DNA from: Lytechinus pictus
Lineage: Eukaryota > Echinodermata > Echinoidea > Temnopleuroida > Toxopneustidae
Length of the DNA: 64,000 nt
Assembly (NCBI RefSeq): GCF_037042905.1
Contig: NC_087252.1
Span: 25,282,994-25,346,993, forward strand
Direction of reading: 5' to 3'
The notes under the pieces are model-generated. The model saw only the letters and a program-made list of their open reading frames with translations. It made no database searches and was not told where the DNA came from. Each line of letters starts with the position of its first letter. Position 1 is the stretch's first letter. The translations under genes and the position numbers were made by a program. Below are positions 10,701 to 20,478 of this stretch, one piece after another.

Positions 10701-11915
10701 TTTTCCCAAAAAAATTTGCTCGCGCTTCGCGCTCGCATTATATAAATAAGGACAATGATATCAGATATTTATGTTGATTTATAAGAATAAAGATAAAAAG
10801 TGACCATGAGGACTACTCCTTCAATGAAACAGACAAAAATTACCTTCGAGCGGCCGATCGGGGATTAATATGGCTGAAAATGTTTTTGTCCCCCCCCCCC
10901 AGGCTGGATCAGCCCGTTGTCCCCCTTACCTTTCGGGACAGATTTCCGCCCATATAAGATGTAAAAAAGGTCATTGACCTTTGAAAGGCTTTGACCTTGA
11001 ATGTTATGGGTGAATGAGCATTTTAGGTACTTAATTTTATCTTATTTTATCTTCTTGTAACAATCTGTGCACTTTGACACCATGGTCACCAACATGTAGT
11101 ATTTTATTTGGGAGATACCATTATACAGTATATTTAAATTGGTCATTGACCTTTGACCTTGAAAAAAAAAACACTTTCCCCACCCCGGCTTTCTCCTTAC
11201 TTTTTTTTTTTTTTTTTTTTTGGGGGGGGGTAAATGTCGACACCCATACCTACTCAAATCAGTTGAAAAACCATTTCCAATCATTTTATTCCAGATGGTT
11301 ACTGATTGCGGGATACTATGGATGTATGCCAGTTGTCCTCCGACCCCCCCCCCCCCCCAAAAAAAAAAAAAATTAATAAATCCCAGTGGGTAATAAATTA
11401 CACCTTACACTGTAAAAACGGTGGTGTTAAAACTGACACCAGTTGGTGTTAATAGAGGACCACAACCTGAGGTGTTAGAATGACACCCTAGAGATGGAAC
11501 ATTACGCCAAAGAGTGTATAAGTAACATCCAAAGGTGTTGTAATAACACCTATAGGTGTTAAACTAACACTGTCAATTTAACACCGGAGTAGAATAACTG
11601 GTGTGGTCCTTTATGTACACCGGTTAACACCACAGTTTTTGCTGTGTAGTGATATCTTATGACGCAAAAGAGTGTAAAACTAACAACCATGCACCCATGG
11701 ATGTTGAACTAGCACTGCAAATTTAACACCGGAATCAAACGTGTAATCCGGTTAACACAACAATTCTTGCTTGTGTGCTTTGTAATGTTTTCAAAACGGT
11801 ACTAATAAACATTTCTTGCAACAGACTAGGATTTATTAAATTAAAAATTCTTACCAGTTCCATATGACAGGCCTGCAACTGCCAGAAGAAGGACTGTGAC
11901 GATGATACACTTCAT
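1435..11915 (-). CDS. Ly6/uPAR-like, probably GPI-anchored cell-surface protein (spliced gene)
   Basis: The proposed coding exons are complement(11855..11915), complement(3271..3408) and complement(1435..1778). All junctions are phase 1 and flanked by AG and GT, giving 180 residues. Exon 1 encodes a classic signal peptide: MKC, then IIVTVLLLAVAGLSYG. The next exon starts with LKCKAC, the LxCxxC opening of three-finger (Ly6/uPAR/CD59) domains, and contains three further cysteines and Asn-glycosylation sites (NMS, NMT). The last exon adds three cysteines and ends in a small-residue stretch (GGAGS) followed by VVVVIAALLMAIFA, as expected of a GPI-attachment signal. In animals such proteins sit on the outer face of the plasma membrane as ligands, modulators or complement regulators. 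The final CCxxDxCN of typical Ly6 domains is not seen, so the protein is divergent. The long first intron (11.9 to 3.4 kb) holds a frame-shifted cysteine-rich exon. The exon chain is inferred from phase and domain logic only. Confidence 0.6.
2500..2840 (+). mobile_element. LINE 3' end fragment
   Basis: The non-coding segment ends in a motif GGGCCCCATGGAAGACCA followed by ATGGGCTACCCTGTC and an (AAAT)n tail. This arrangement is typical of 3' ends of CR1/L2-type LINEs. No coding part remains. The left border is uncertain. Confidence 0.5.
3066..3255. mobile_element. Fragment of a G/C-run-rich non-autonomous element
   Basis: It carries TTGACAAGCAAAAAAAAA, a run of G and C, and ends in TGGATCCGCCAGTG. 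The TTGACAAGCAAAAA part recurs at about 33.2 kb, so the two belong to one repeat family. Confidence 0.45.
3271..3408 (-). CDS. Ly6-like gene, internal cysteine-rich exon
   Basis: 138 bases, phase 1 at both ends, between a TTTAG acceptor and a GTAATA donor. It encodes GQQLKCKACIS and continues to CGRATIN. Five cysteines and two N-glycosylation sequons occur in 46 codons. The spacing of the first two cysteines is that of the Ly6/uPAR opening motif. Confidence 0.65.
3420..4006. other. AT-rich intron of the Ly6-like gene
   Basis: No exon or recognisable element. It includes TTTATATA-type AT-rich tracts only. Confidence 0.4.
4008..4390 (+). repeat. Tandem duplication of about 195 bp
   Basis: Two diverged adjacent copies share the stretch GAAGTATGCCTAATGCAAAA and the following purine-rich sequence ending with GGGGAAGCTCTTGAA. 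The copies start near 4008 and 4203. Confidence 0.7.
4625..4848. repeat. Short CACTGTGAA-type repeat block
   Basis: Interspersed copies of CACAGTGTGAA and related units, the same family as the larger arrays at 30.7-31.3 kb and 37.1-38.25 kb. It is interrupted at 4849 by an inserted element and resumes briefly after 5157. Confidence 0.6.
4849..5157. mobile_element. MITE with GCCCGTATTCTG inverted ends
   Basis: The left end GCCCGTATTCTGA is mirrored by TCAGAATACGGGC on the right. Inside, AGGTTTAACTTAAAC-type sequence is also repeated in inverted form. It sits inside the CACTGTG repeat block, so it inserted after that repeat had formed. Confidence 0.75.
5160..6190. other. Gene-free stretch inside the Ly6-like intron
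   Basis: No supported exon. A 63-codon minus-strand frame at 5504-5695 has a hydrophobic centre but no splice or domain context. Poly-C and poly-A tracts near 5.97-6.02 kb look repeat-derived. Confidence 0.4.
6195..6392 (+). mobile_element. tRNA-derived SINE, family A
   Basis: The head is a 73-base tRNA-like sequence starting GTGCCGTGGCCGAGTGG, with intact A and B box sequences (GGGTTTGATCCCC in place of GGTTCGATCC) and paired acceptor ends. The anticodon arm does not fold properly, so this is not a working tRNA. The head most resembles a leucine tRNA. A short unique body and an A-rich tail follow. A second copy in the opposite orientation lies at 8245-8426. Confidence 0.8.
7707..7828 (-). 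pseudogene. Cysteine-rich Ly6-type exon with a one-base frame break
   Basis: The minus strand shows a TTTTAG acceptor, a phase-1 frame beginning AFTRDNSCKDF and continuing to CPGLKPDDRNCF, then a TAA stop at 7718-7716, and a good donor AAG/GTAGGT a few codons later. The spacing C-x-D-F followed by two more cysteines is typical of three-finger domains. The exon is 122 bases, one short of a phase-preserving length, and the break falls at a run of five T. It could be a decayed exon, a homopolymer error in the assembly, or the terminal exon of a short secreted isoform. Confidence 0.5.
7845..8629. mobile_element. TTAA-flanked MITE, family 1 (with nested SINE)
   Basis: TTAA direct repeats flank near-perfect inverted ends AGGACAAGTCCACCCCA and TGGGGTGGACGTGACCT. 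The interior matches the copies at 13346-13935 and 17291-17883, except for an inserted family A SINE. TTAA targets are characteristic of piggyBac-type transposases. Confidence 0.85.
8245..8426 (-). mobile_element. tRNA-derived SINE, family A, nested in a MITE
   Basis: Reverse-oriented copy with a poly-T start (the A-rich tail) and a tRNA-like head ending GGCCACGGCACC. The sister MITE copies lack it at the same internal position, after AAAGAAATAG. The head keeps a canonical B box (GGTTCGATCC on its sense strand). Confidence 0.85.
8723..10953. mobile_element. 2.2-kb non-autonomous element rich in CTCGCGCTTCGCGCTCGC motifs
   Basis: The inverted ends are ATGGGCGGAAATC at the left and GATTTCCGCCCAT at the right, followed inward by C/G runs. 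The interior has no coding capacity. It carries about ten recurrences of a GC-rich motif near CTCGCGCTTCGCGCTCGC, separated by AT-rich spacers, several of which repeat each other (for example around 9.96 and 10.31 kb). It interrupts a short tandem repeat whose uninterrupted neighbour copy is at about 11.05-11.16 kb. Confidence 0.7.
11040..11165 (+). repeat. Uninterrupted copy of the flanking tandem repeat
   Basis: The stretch from CTTCTTGTAAC through TTTGACACCATGGTCACCAA to GGAGATACCATTATAC and GGTCATTGACCTTTG matches the two flanks of the 8723-10953 element (8648-8722 and 10954-10990). It therefore serves as an empty-site comparison. Confidence 0.65.
11408..11646. mobile_element. GGTGTT-type MITE with CACTGTAAAAAC ends
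   Basis: The left end CACTGTAAAAAC pairs with GTTTTTGCTGTG on the right. The body is full of GGTGTTAA and its complement. A diverged partial copy follows to about 11780. The palindromic element at 32347-32597 is related. Confidence 0.65.
11855..11915 (-). CDS. Ly6-like gene, signal-peptide exon
   Basis: The ATG is at 11915-11913. Twenty codons give MKC, then a hydrophobic core and a small-residue cleavage region, SYGT. The GTAAGAA donor leaves phase 1, matching the acceptors at 7828 and 3408. Confidence 0.7.
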
Positions 11916-11999
11916 GCTTCTAAGAATTCGTGAGAAAGATCAGATTTAATAAGGGATTATGTCTCCATTTAGCACAACTGTATTATTTTGGTTGTAACG

Positions 12000-12990
12000 A
12001 ATAACAGCATTTATATATTTTTTTAAATATTTTGAGAGATCATATCGTGTTTCTGTAATATATAGGACGCCGGGGGTGCGTCAAATGTATTGCTGTACAC
12101 ATGCGTGACCAAATAATTTCCAAACACCCCCTAAACGAGTTTTTCTCTGTGTGCCAACTAACCCACAAACAATTTTTTTCGCGGGCTTTGTTTACACATT
12201 TTGGCCCCAACTTTTTTTTAATATTTTGAGTGAACCATGTCGTTACATGAAGCGACATCTTCACATTTTCTGACAGCCAAGTTGATTGATGTGAAACATG
12301 AAATGTTTCCATAGCACCTCTCAGATCTAGAGTCGCACACAGTCCTGGGTCAGCATAAATACTTTAAAACGCCCATTTTTAGCCACTAGCCCACACAGTC
12401 ATGACAGTATAGGGACCAATATGCATACATGCATTTCCAGCACATTTTATGGAGTATTTAAGCCTTATTTTTCACTATTTAGGAAATTTTGAGGTAAGTT
12501 TATAGCAATGTCTGTAGTGATAATGCTGCTAATAAGCCTTGGAAAATTACAACAAAGGATATTTTTTGTTGGGGGGGGGGCGAGTAGTGGTCTTGATAAA
12601 TTATAGAAATCGTGCTAATATAACAAGTTGAATCAAGGAAAGTTACAAAGAGGAGGAAGGAAAAGCACAAAACGAAATGGCGATATGATGAAGTAGAAGA
12701 AAGGCGGCAAAGAAAAAAAAATAAAAAAGGAAGAGGAATAATTGAAAGGGGTCCAGTTTATACAGTTACAGTCGATTTCAATCAAACTAAAATTGGAAAC
12801 AATCTCAACTGTGTATTCTAATAGATAAGATTTCATATCAATATTAATTTGAGTTTGGATTTATCGCAAACATTTGTAAGGTGGGCCCCAAATTACTTCA
12901 CTAAACACAAAACATCAAAAGTATATATTTTTCAATATATTTTCCGGTCGTCTGGCTATGATAGACGTAATTTTGACGCTTCAGCTACAT
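12000..12990. other. Upstream region without a supported gene
   Basis: A 90-codon minus-strand frame at 12040-12312 lacks any recognisable domain. The DNA separates the 11.9-kb signal exon from the segmental duplication. Confidence 0.4.
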
Positions 12991-13163
12991 GAGTTTCTAT
13001 TTGATCATGACCATCCTCTCCAACTCACCCCAAACCCTCAACAAAATTTAAATTCCTCTGCGTGCAGCATAATACTCAAAACTATCAACACAAGCAGACT
13101 CCTCAGAGCAGTGACAATAAATGTTACAAACTCGATCTAAATACATACAAGTAAAAGTCGTAC

Positions 13164-13236
13164 CTGAATAATCAAGAACTATCTTTGAAATCGTGGCACT
13201 AAAAAGTAAAACGGGAGAGACGATCGATGGATGCAT
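13164..13236 (-). CDS. TATA-driven signal-peptide first exon, copy A
   Basis: The ATG at 13236-13234 opens 24 codons with a hydrophobic core (SIVSPVLLFSATI). They end at a TCAG/GTACGA donor in phase 1. A TATATAAG box sits 45 bases upstream. Phase and strand allow splicing to the Ly6-like exons downstream, which would make this an alternative first exon. It could instead begin another gene that is lost or not recognised. Confidence 0.5.
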
Positions 13237-13280
13237 GTAACCACTTCAATTAAGTCAACTGGTACGATGACACAGACGCA

Positions 13281-13288
13281 CTTATATA
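13281..13288 (-). promoter_or_regulatory. TATA box of first exon, copy A
   Basis: Minus strand TATATAAG, 45 bases before the ATG. This leaves room for a start site about 30 bases downstream and a short 5' UTR. It is conserved in copy B. Confidence 0.55.
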
Positions 13289-13345
13289 TGTAAGCCTACC
13301 CTGCACCAAAAGGTCGCGTCATAAAATGGCGGTTAACGAGGCTGT

Positions 13346-13935
13346 TTAAAGGACAAGTCCACCCCAACAAAAAGTTGATTTGATTAGAAAGAGAAAACTC
13401 CAACAAGTATAACACTGAAAATTTCATCAAAATCGGATGTAAAATAAGAAAGTTATAACATTTTGAATTTTCGCTTAATTTCGCAAAACAGTTATATGCA
13501 CATCCTGGCTGGTATGCAAATGAGAAGACTATGACGTCATCCACTCACTATTTCTTTTGTATTTTATTATATGAAATATGAAATATTCTAATTTTCTCCT
13601 CATTGTCAATACAACGATTAATTCCTCCCTGAACATGTGGTATTAGCATTGTTTAATACTATATGGTTCAGTCAAGTTGGTCCTTATCTATAAAAAATGA
13701 AATATTGTATAATTCAAACAATAAAAAACAAAAGAAATAGTGAGTGATGGACATCATCGACTGACTCACCTAGTTGTGCATATCACTGTTTTGTGAAAAA
13801 TAAGCGAAACTTTAAAATGTCATAACTTTCTTATTTTAAATCCAATTTTAATGAAATTTTCAGCACTATGTTAGTTTGATTTTTTGTTTCTATTTATTCA
13901 AGTCAACAATTTTCTGGGGTGGACTTGACCTTTAA
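13346..13935. mobile_element. TTAA-flanked MITE, family 1, in copy A
   Basis: Flanked by TTAA, with ends AGGACAAGTCCACCCCA and TGGGGTGGACTTGACCT. Present at the same place in copy B, so it preceded the duplication. Confidence 0.85.
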
Positions 13936-13968
13936 GAAACGAATCCGTGCGTTTGCATGCAGGGTCGT

Positions 13969-14977
13969 AGATAGCCGGGGAGGATCGATGCATTGTAAAA
14001 TAATCACCCATGCAGATTTTTAGGAGAAAAAAGTTCTTTATATTAACTTTTAGCCACTATCATTAGTATTATTATTAGCAGTATTATTGTTATTATTATT
14101 GTTATTATAATGCAATGATGATTCAAGATTCATGTGTGAAAAAAGTCCCTATATAGGCTTGATGCCCTTTCACACTGTAAACATTTTAAATTCAAATGAT
14201 ACCAGTGAAAAATAAGGTTAATGATGAATAATTAGCACGTATGAAACCAAACTAGAACATGAACGCTAATCACAGCACGATTACAATAGCAAATTCAAGA
14301 TTCACGTGTGAAAAGGTCCTACATTTAAAAGACAATGATGATTGCAATTCGTCTTTAGAATCATCGGACCTTTCACACTCTCACTCTCACTTATTTTAAT
14401 TCGAATTCCCGAGCGAAGGCGGTATGTGTCCTTTGTGACTTGTCAATCAAAACACTGCATCGATACGATGAGTGCATGACAATTGTATTATCCACGGAAG
14501 TGCTTGAAAGCTCCACCCAAAGATGTTCTGAGGTCAAGCCTTTCACATGTTAAATTCGTACCGTAATTTGAGTGAAACTTAACCGGAATTCACCTCCGGA
14601 GTAGAATTTGAATTCGCGATTGTGATTAGCGTTCGTGATAGTTGGTTTATTTCACGCGTGCTACAAATTCGTCATTAGCCTATTTTTTCACTGGAATCAA
14701 TCAAATTACGATTTTTTTTTACCGTGTGAAAGAGCGGTTAGACTTGAAACGATCACTCTAGCTGTTTTGATTTGCGACCATCCTAACCAGACGGAGACGC
14801 GTTCTACAACGCACCAATTCCTTTGAAAATGCAAGTCAAATCACAATGGACAGCTGATCGTCCGAAGAATTGGACCGGGCAAAAATTGCAAATATATGCC
14901 GTTTAGTGTCCATAGCCCAGGACGGCAATGCTGTTTTGATTCACCGATTTTCGACAAAGGCTATTTTGTAATTGATG
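13969..14977. repeat. Segment present only in duplication copy A
   Basis: Copy B passes directly from GCGTTTGCATGCA to TGACAAAGAGATTCTC. The extra kilobase in A contains pieces of elements with TTTCACAC-type ends and AAGATTCATGTGTGAAAA sequence, related to the element at 52118-52306. It is either an insertion in A or a deletion in B. Confidence 0.7.
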
Positions 14978-15370
14978 GGCTTTTGACAAAGAGATTCTCT
15001 GCGTTATCTGCGTAGTGATTTCGAAAACGCCCTATTGTACATTAACCGACGACAGATGGTGTCGTTGATATCTGCTAATAGAGTGACATTCATCGGTTGG
15101 TGAATGAGTTCCCAAAATGTGACTGTTATTGTCATCTTAATAACATTCTCTCAATTGCAGCTGCGGCGTAACCGGGGGACCATATGGATCAATGACCCCA
15201 CCATTTTTAAAGTGGGTTCCTACCCCCCCCCCCCCCCCCACCCCGCCCCACTTTTCAAGACAGACGCGATCTATTTTTTTACTAAGCAAAGTATATGTCA
15301 TTTTGTCCAATTTTGCATTCTAAAATCTCAAAATTTTCTCACGCGGTCGTACCGCTCCCGCTAGCAAATA

Positions 15371-15816
15371 GACCAGTTCGTAGTTACTCATGGACAATTT
15401 TGGTCAAATGACCTTTCATTTCTTTCATTATGATAGGCAGATTTCAAAGCAAGATATTACGTAAGCTCGCCTTACATAGCAGGATGAAGAAATTGAATAG
15501 ACCAGGTGACTAGAATAGCACACCAATTAACACTTTATGAAGGTATTTGTTGCATTCCTACTTTGAATACATATCATAGCATGTTGCACAATGTACTTGG
15601 CAAACTGTGAAATACCAGTCGTTCGTGGACGCATTGTTGTTTTTTGTAGATGTAAATGATAACCACAATTCAAAAGAATATATGAATAATCAAGACATCA
15701 AAGTTGGTGCTTATCTCATTAGATTTTAAACCACCATGTCACTGTAGTACAAATGACTTTCCTCTGATCATGCGTAGAATATTTTGATCATGCGCAGAAA
15801 GGAACTACGAACTGGC
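15371..15816. mobile_element. MITE present only in duplication copy A
   Basis: The left end GACCAGTTCGTAGTT is mirrored by AACTACGAACTGG on the right. Copy B shows a short unrelated junction here, at about 18.3 kb. Confidence 0.7.
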
Positions 15817-15851
15817 TTATTCCTTCGTTTAGCTGTATAGGAAAAATTATG

Positions 15852-16120
15852 TCTGGGCCACATCTTCCAAAGAGCTACGATTTATCTGATCAACTTCATC
15901 TGTATAGAAATCCATTGATCTCGTAATTTTGTCTACAAACAATTTGCACTACATCCCTATTTAAACAATCAGTGATTATATGAATTTACAGCATATCTAG
16001 AAAATATTTCGAGTAATCATGCACTTTAGGTGATAATGTTGCTGGCTGTTCATAGTTAGGTTTGATCATATCAATCGTAACTCTTTGTAAGACGGGGTCC
16101 TGGTGCATTAAGGGAGTACG
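15852..16120. mobile_element. MITE of the AAGAGTTACGATTGAT family, copy A
   Basis: The left end resembles TCCAAAGAGCTACGATT and the right end GTAACTCTTTGTAAGACGG. It is the same family as 34625-34898 and 41177-41448, and is repeated in copy B around 18350-18760. Confidence 0.6.
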
Positions 16121-17108
16121 GTTATACCGAGTCCAATTTCTGAAAAATTCCAGTGCATTTTAAGTATGGTTATAACTTTGATTATAAACCAAGCTAAACA
16201 TCCACTGGTATGGGGTGGGGCTGTCATATCCTGACATCTTTGAGGGAGGGGGGGGGGTTGATTTGTTCAAACATAGATCTACAATCTTCAAGTTAAGTGT
16301 ACAATTCAATATTGGGGTCAATTGGTTAACATGGTTGGGGATTACTGACACAAATATTTTTTTCTGTGAGGGATTCTTTTTATTTTATTTTATTTTGTTT
16401 ATTAATTTATTATTATTATTATTATTATCATCATTTTTTTATTTTTTTATTTTTTTTTTTTTTGGGGGGGGGGGGTGGTCAGTTGCATAATGAACCCAAA
16501 ATATATACGGGGGCCATTCATATTGAACGATATAAAAATTATTTTTTGGGGAAAAAAAAGCTGCGAAGGAGAGATTGAAGCGAGCGAGAAAATTTCTAGA
16601 CCTTTTTGATACAACTATCAAATCTAAATTTGTGATAGATTATTGACGTATATTTATATTCATATTGATATCATATTCCTCCATTTAAAAAATACTTTTC
16701 TTTCTTTTCTCAGTTTTTTTTTTGTTCTTCGTGGTAAAACGTTTGGGGTCCATGGCCCCCTAAGCTCCTTTTTTACGTCAGTTGGATCCAATGGACCCAA
16801 TTTTCTGAGGACAACAGTCACTCTATTATGCTTGTGCATGGGCCCATACATTTGTTTGTCATAGTTGATGATGGATACGCTAGTGGCAATCCTCTAGTCT
16901 GCCTTTTTTAGTACTAGGTATATATATATATATATATCTATTTGATCATGACCATCCTCTCAACCAACTCACCCCCAAACCCTCAACAAAATTTAAATTC
17001 CTCTGCGTGCAGCATAATACTCAAAACTATCAACAAAAGCAGACTCCTCAGAGCAGTGACAATAAATGTTACAAACTCGATCTAAATACATACAAGTAAA
17101 AGTCGTAC

Positions 17109-17181
17109 CTGAATAATCAAGAACTATCTTTGAAACTGTGGCACTAAAAAGTAAAACGGGAGAGACGATCGATGGATGCAT
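17109..17181 (-). CDS. TATA-driven signal-peptide first exon, copy B
   Basis: Duplicate of the exon at 13164-13236, with the same ATG, same donor and same phase 1. One residue differs (Val for Ile in the hydrophobic core), so the frame has stayed open since duplication. Confidence 0.5.
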
Positions 17182-17225
17182 GTAACCACTTCAATTAAGT
17201 CAACTGGTACGATGACACAGACGCA

Positions 17226-17233
17226 CTTATATA
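17226..17233 (-). promoter_or_regulatory. TATA box of first exon, copy B
   Basis: Minus strand TATATAAG at the same distance from the ATG as in copy A. Confidence 0.5.
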
Positions 17234-17290
17234 TGTAAGCCTACCCTGCACCAAAAGGTCGCGTCATAAAATGGCGGTTAACGAGGCTGT

Positions 17291-17883
17291 TTAAAGGACA
17301 AGTCCATCCCAACAAAAAGTTGATTTGATTAAAAAGAGAAAATTCCAACAAGTATAACACTGAAAATTTCATCAAAATCGGATGTAAAATAAGAAAGTTA
17401 TGACATTTTGAATTTTCGCTTAATTTCGCAAAACAGTTATATGCACATCCTGGCTGGTATGCAAATGAGAAGACTATGACGTCATCCACTCACTATTTCT
17501 TTTGTATTTTATTATATGAAATATGAAATATTCTAATGTTCTCCTAATTGTCAAGTGATACAACGATTAATTCCTCCCTGAACATGTGGTATTAGCATTA
17601 ATTGTTTAATACTATATGGTTCAGTCAAGTTGGTCCTTATCTATAAAAAATGAAATATTGTATAATTCAAACAATGACAAAACAAAAGAAATAGTGAGTG
17701 ATGGACATCATCGACTGACTCACCTAGTTGTGCATATCACTGTTTTGTGAAAAATAAGCGAAACTTTAAAATGTCATAACTTTCTTATTTTAAATCCAAT
17801 TTTAATGAAATTTTCAGCACTATGTTAGTTTGGTTTTTTCTTCTATTTATTCAAGAATTTTCTGGGGTGGACTTGACCTTTAA
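17291..17883. mobile_element. TTAA-flanked MITE, family 1, in copy B
   Basis: Duplicate of the element at 13346-13935 with the same TTAA flanks and ends. Confidence 0.85.
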
Positions 17884-18548
17884 GAAATGAATCCGTGCGT
17901 TTGCATGCATGACAAAGAGATTCTCTGCGTTATCTGCGTAGCGATCTCGAGAATGACCAATTGCACATGAACCGACGACAGATGGTGTCGTTGGTATCTG
18001 CTAATAGAGTGACATTCATCGGTTGGTGAATGAGTTCCCAAAATGTGACTGTTATTGTCATCTGAATAACATTCTCTCAATTCCAGCTGCGGCGGAACCG
18101 AGAGACCATATGGATCGATGACCCCACCATATTTAAAGTGGGTTCCTACCCCCCCCCCCCCACCCCGCCCCACTTTTCAAGACAGACGCGATCTATTTAT
18201 TACTAAGCAAAGTATAAATATGTCATTTGGTCCAATTTTGCATTCTAAAATCTCAAAATTTTCCCACGCGGTCGTACCGCTCCCGCGCTTAATCTTACAA
18301 AAAAAATGTCCATGACAAATTCCTCCGTTTAGCTGTATTGCAAATGTAACGTCTGGGGCCCATTTTCCAAAGAGCTACGATTTATCTGATCAACTTCAAC
18401 TGTATAGAAATCCATTGATCTCGTAATTTTGTCTACAAACAATTTGCACTACATCCCTATTTAAACAATCAGTGATTGTATGAATTTACAGCATATCTAG
18501 AAAATATTTCGAGTAATCATGCACTTTAGGTGATAATGTTGCTGGCTG

Positions 18549-18708
18549 GGGGGCGTTTCATCAATATTTTCGTCCGACAAGTTGTCAGATCTGACAACTT
18601 TCCTTGATAATGATTGGCTGAGAGTCACTGTTACCATAGTAGCTGTCGGATAAAACAGTACTTGTCGGATAAAACGTCCGACAAGTCCTTTCATGAAACG
18701 CTCCCCTG
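18549..18708. mobile_element. 160-bp MITE present only in duplication copy B
   Basis: The ends GGGGCGTTTCATCAAT and ATGAAACGCTCCCC are inverted. Copy A has the uninterrupted site GCTGGCTGTTCATAG at 16040-16055, and the insertion is followed by a repeated CTG, giving a filled and empty site pair. Relatives lie at 51985-52094 and 55546-55671. Confidence 0.85.
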
Positions 18709-19520
18709 TTCATAGTTAGGTTTGATCATATCAATCGTAACTCTTTGTAAGACGGGGTCCTGGTGCATTAAGGGAGTATGGTTATACCGAGTCGAGTCCA
18801 ATTTCTGAATTGTATGATTCCAGTGTATTTTAAGTATGGTTATAACTTTGATTATAAACCAAGCTAAACATCCACTGGTATAGGGGGGGGGCTGTCATAT
18901 CCTGACATCTTTGAGGGAGGGGGGGGGGGTTGATTTGTTCAAACATAGATCTACAATCTTCAAGTTAAGTGTACAATTCAATATTGGGGTCAATTGGTTA
19001 ACATGGTTGGGGATTACAGACGCAAATATTTTTCTGTGTGAGGGATTATTTTTTTTATTTGAGGGATGCCGGGGGGGGGGGGTCAGTTGCATAATGAGCC
19101 CAAAATATGTGGGGGCCATTCATATTCAACGGTAGACATTTTTTTTTCTCGAAAAAAAGCTGCGAAGGAGAGATTGAAGCGAGCGAGAAAATTTTTAGAC
19201 CTTTTTGATAAAAATATATCAAAATTTGTGATAGCTTTTTGACATATATATTATATATCGTTTTTTGTACTTATCTTTCTCCGTTTTTTTTTGTTCTTCG
19301 CGGTGAAACGTTTGGGGGTCCATGGCCCCTAAGCTCCTTTTTAGATTAGTTGGAGTAGGGTTATCAGGCGCGTATCCAGCATCAGGTCCTATGGGCCCAA
19401 TTTTCTGGGGACGATAGTGACTCTATTATGCTCTTGCATGGCCCCATTCATTTCTTTGTCATAGCTGATGCTGGATACACTAGTGGTAATCCTCGAGTCT
19501 GCGGTTTTCAGTACTAGATG

Positions 19521-20478
19521 TGCATATTAGCTTTATTTTAAGACTGAAGACTCCGTAATTCGTAAGGACTATATCAGTAATGGACGCGCGAAGCGCGAGC
19601 TGATATTTTGATATTGGCCTACTGACCTAAAATGGTCCATGATTTCATGGTTCTTTCCCTTTGATCGCCTCTTTATATTTCGGTTCTTGTGTATTTTGTA
19701 TCCTCTCCACTTATTTTACCTAATAAACCTAAATAAAGAATACTAACGAAAATGAGCTGATATTCAAATTGGTAAAATAAACGGGAAACACCCCATGCGC
19801 TTGATCGCGGGGAGGAGTGAAATGTGAAGAAACAAAAATGTCATCTATAAAAGCATAAACATTACATTTGTATTTCATTTCCTGCTGGATTTCTTACCTC
19901 TCTCCATCTATCTGTATCTAGCATTTTCCGAAAGAAATGGTTTCATTTAATAATACCAGATACTGTATGTACATATTAAGAAAATTACAAAAAAATATGG
20001 TTATCAGGCATAATATACAATAATCCAACATGAATGGAGGAAGTGTGTTTTGTTCACTGTTCATTATGGACTGAGAAGACATGCGTGTCCTATGTTTTCT
20101 AAGCATATAACCTGTAGCAGAGTAATTAATGAGATTACATATAGTCATTAATTGATATTGTGGTCAAAACGAAACCACAGACTGGACGATAAGCACTATC
20201 CAAATCCCGTTGATTAATGACCATAAAATACCAAAGCCTCGTAATGAATGATCTTTCAGTGTACCCTACGTCCAGAGTGACATATGACATTGCAATGCCT
20301 TCTAGAAATAAAAGAGCGGGGGCGATTCCATTCGGGCAAAGGAATTAAGCTAGGGGCGACTTCCTTTATGATTATTTCAATATAGAAAAGATAGGAAAGA
20401 AGAGTAAAAAGACGCAGAAGGGGGAAAACGCAGATCGTTTATGCCCATGACGATAAGGATAGAATAAGTTGGTTACAC
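19521..20478. other. Gene-free spacer
   Basis: No supported exon. A GCGCGAAGCGCGAGC motif near 19588 resembles the motif of the 8723-10953 element. Confidence 0.4.

Larger units (their letters stand above)
12997..16915. repeat. Tandem segmental duplication, copy A
   Basis: It starts CTATTTGATCATGACCATCC and ends near the GTACTAGGT at 16.9 kb. It matches copy B almost base for base over its first kilobase and again in further blocks. Copy A alone has the segment 13969-14977 and the insertion 15371-15816. Confidence 0.9.
16938..19520. repeat. Tandem segmental duplication, copy B
   Basis: Shorter partner of copy A and directly adjacent to it, beyond a (TA)n stretch. It keeps the first exon, TATA box, family 1 MITE, and poly-C and poly-G landmarks. 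It lacks 13969-14977 and 15371-15816 of copy A and carries its own insertion at 18549-18708. Confidence 0.9.
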
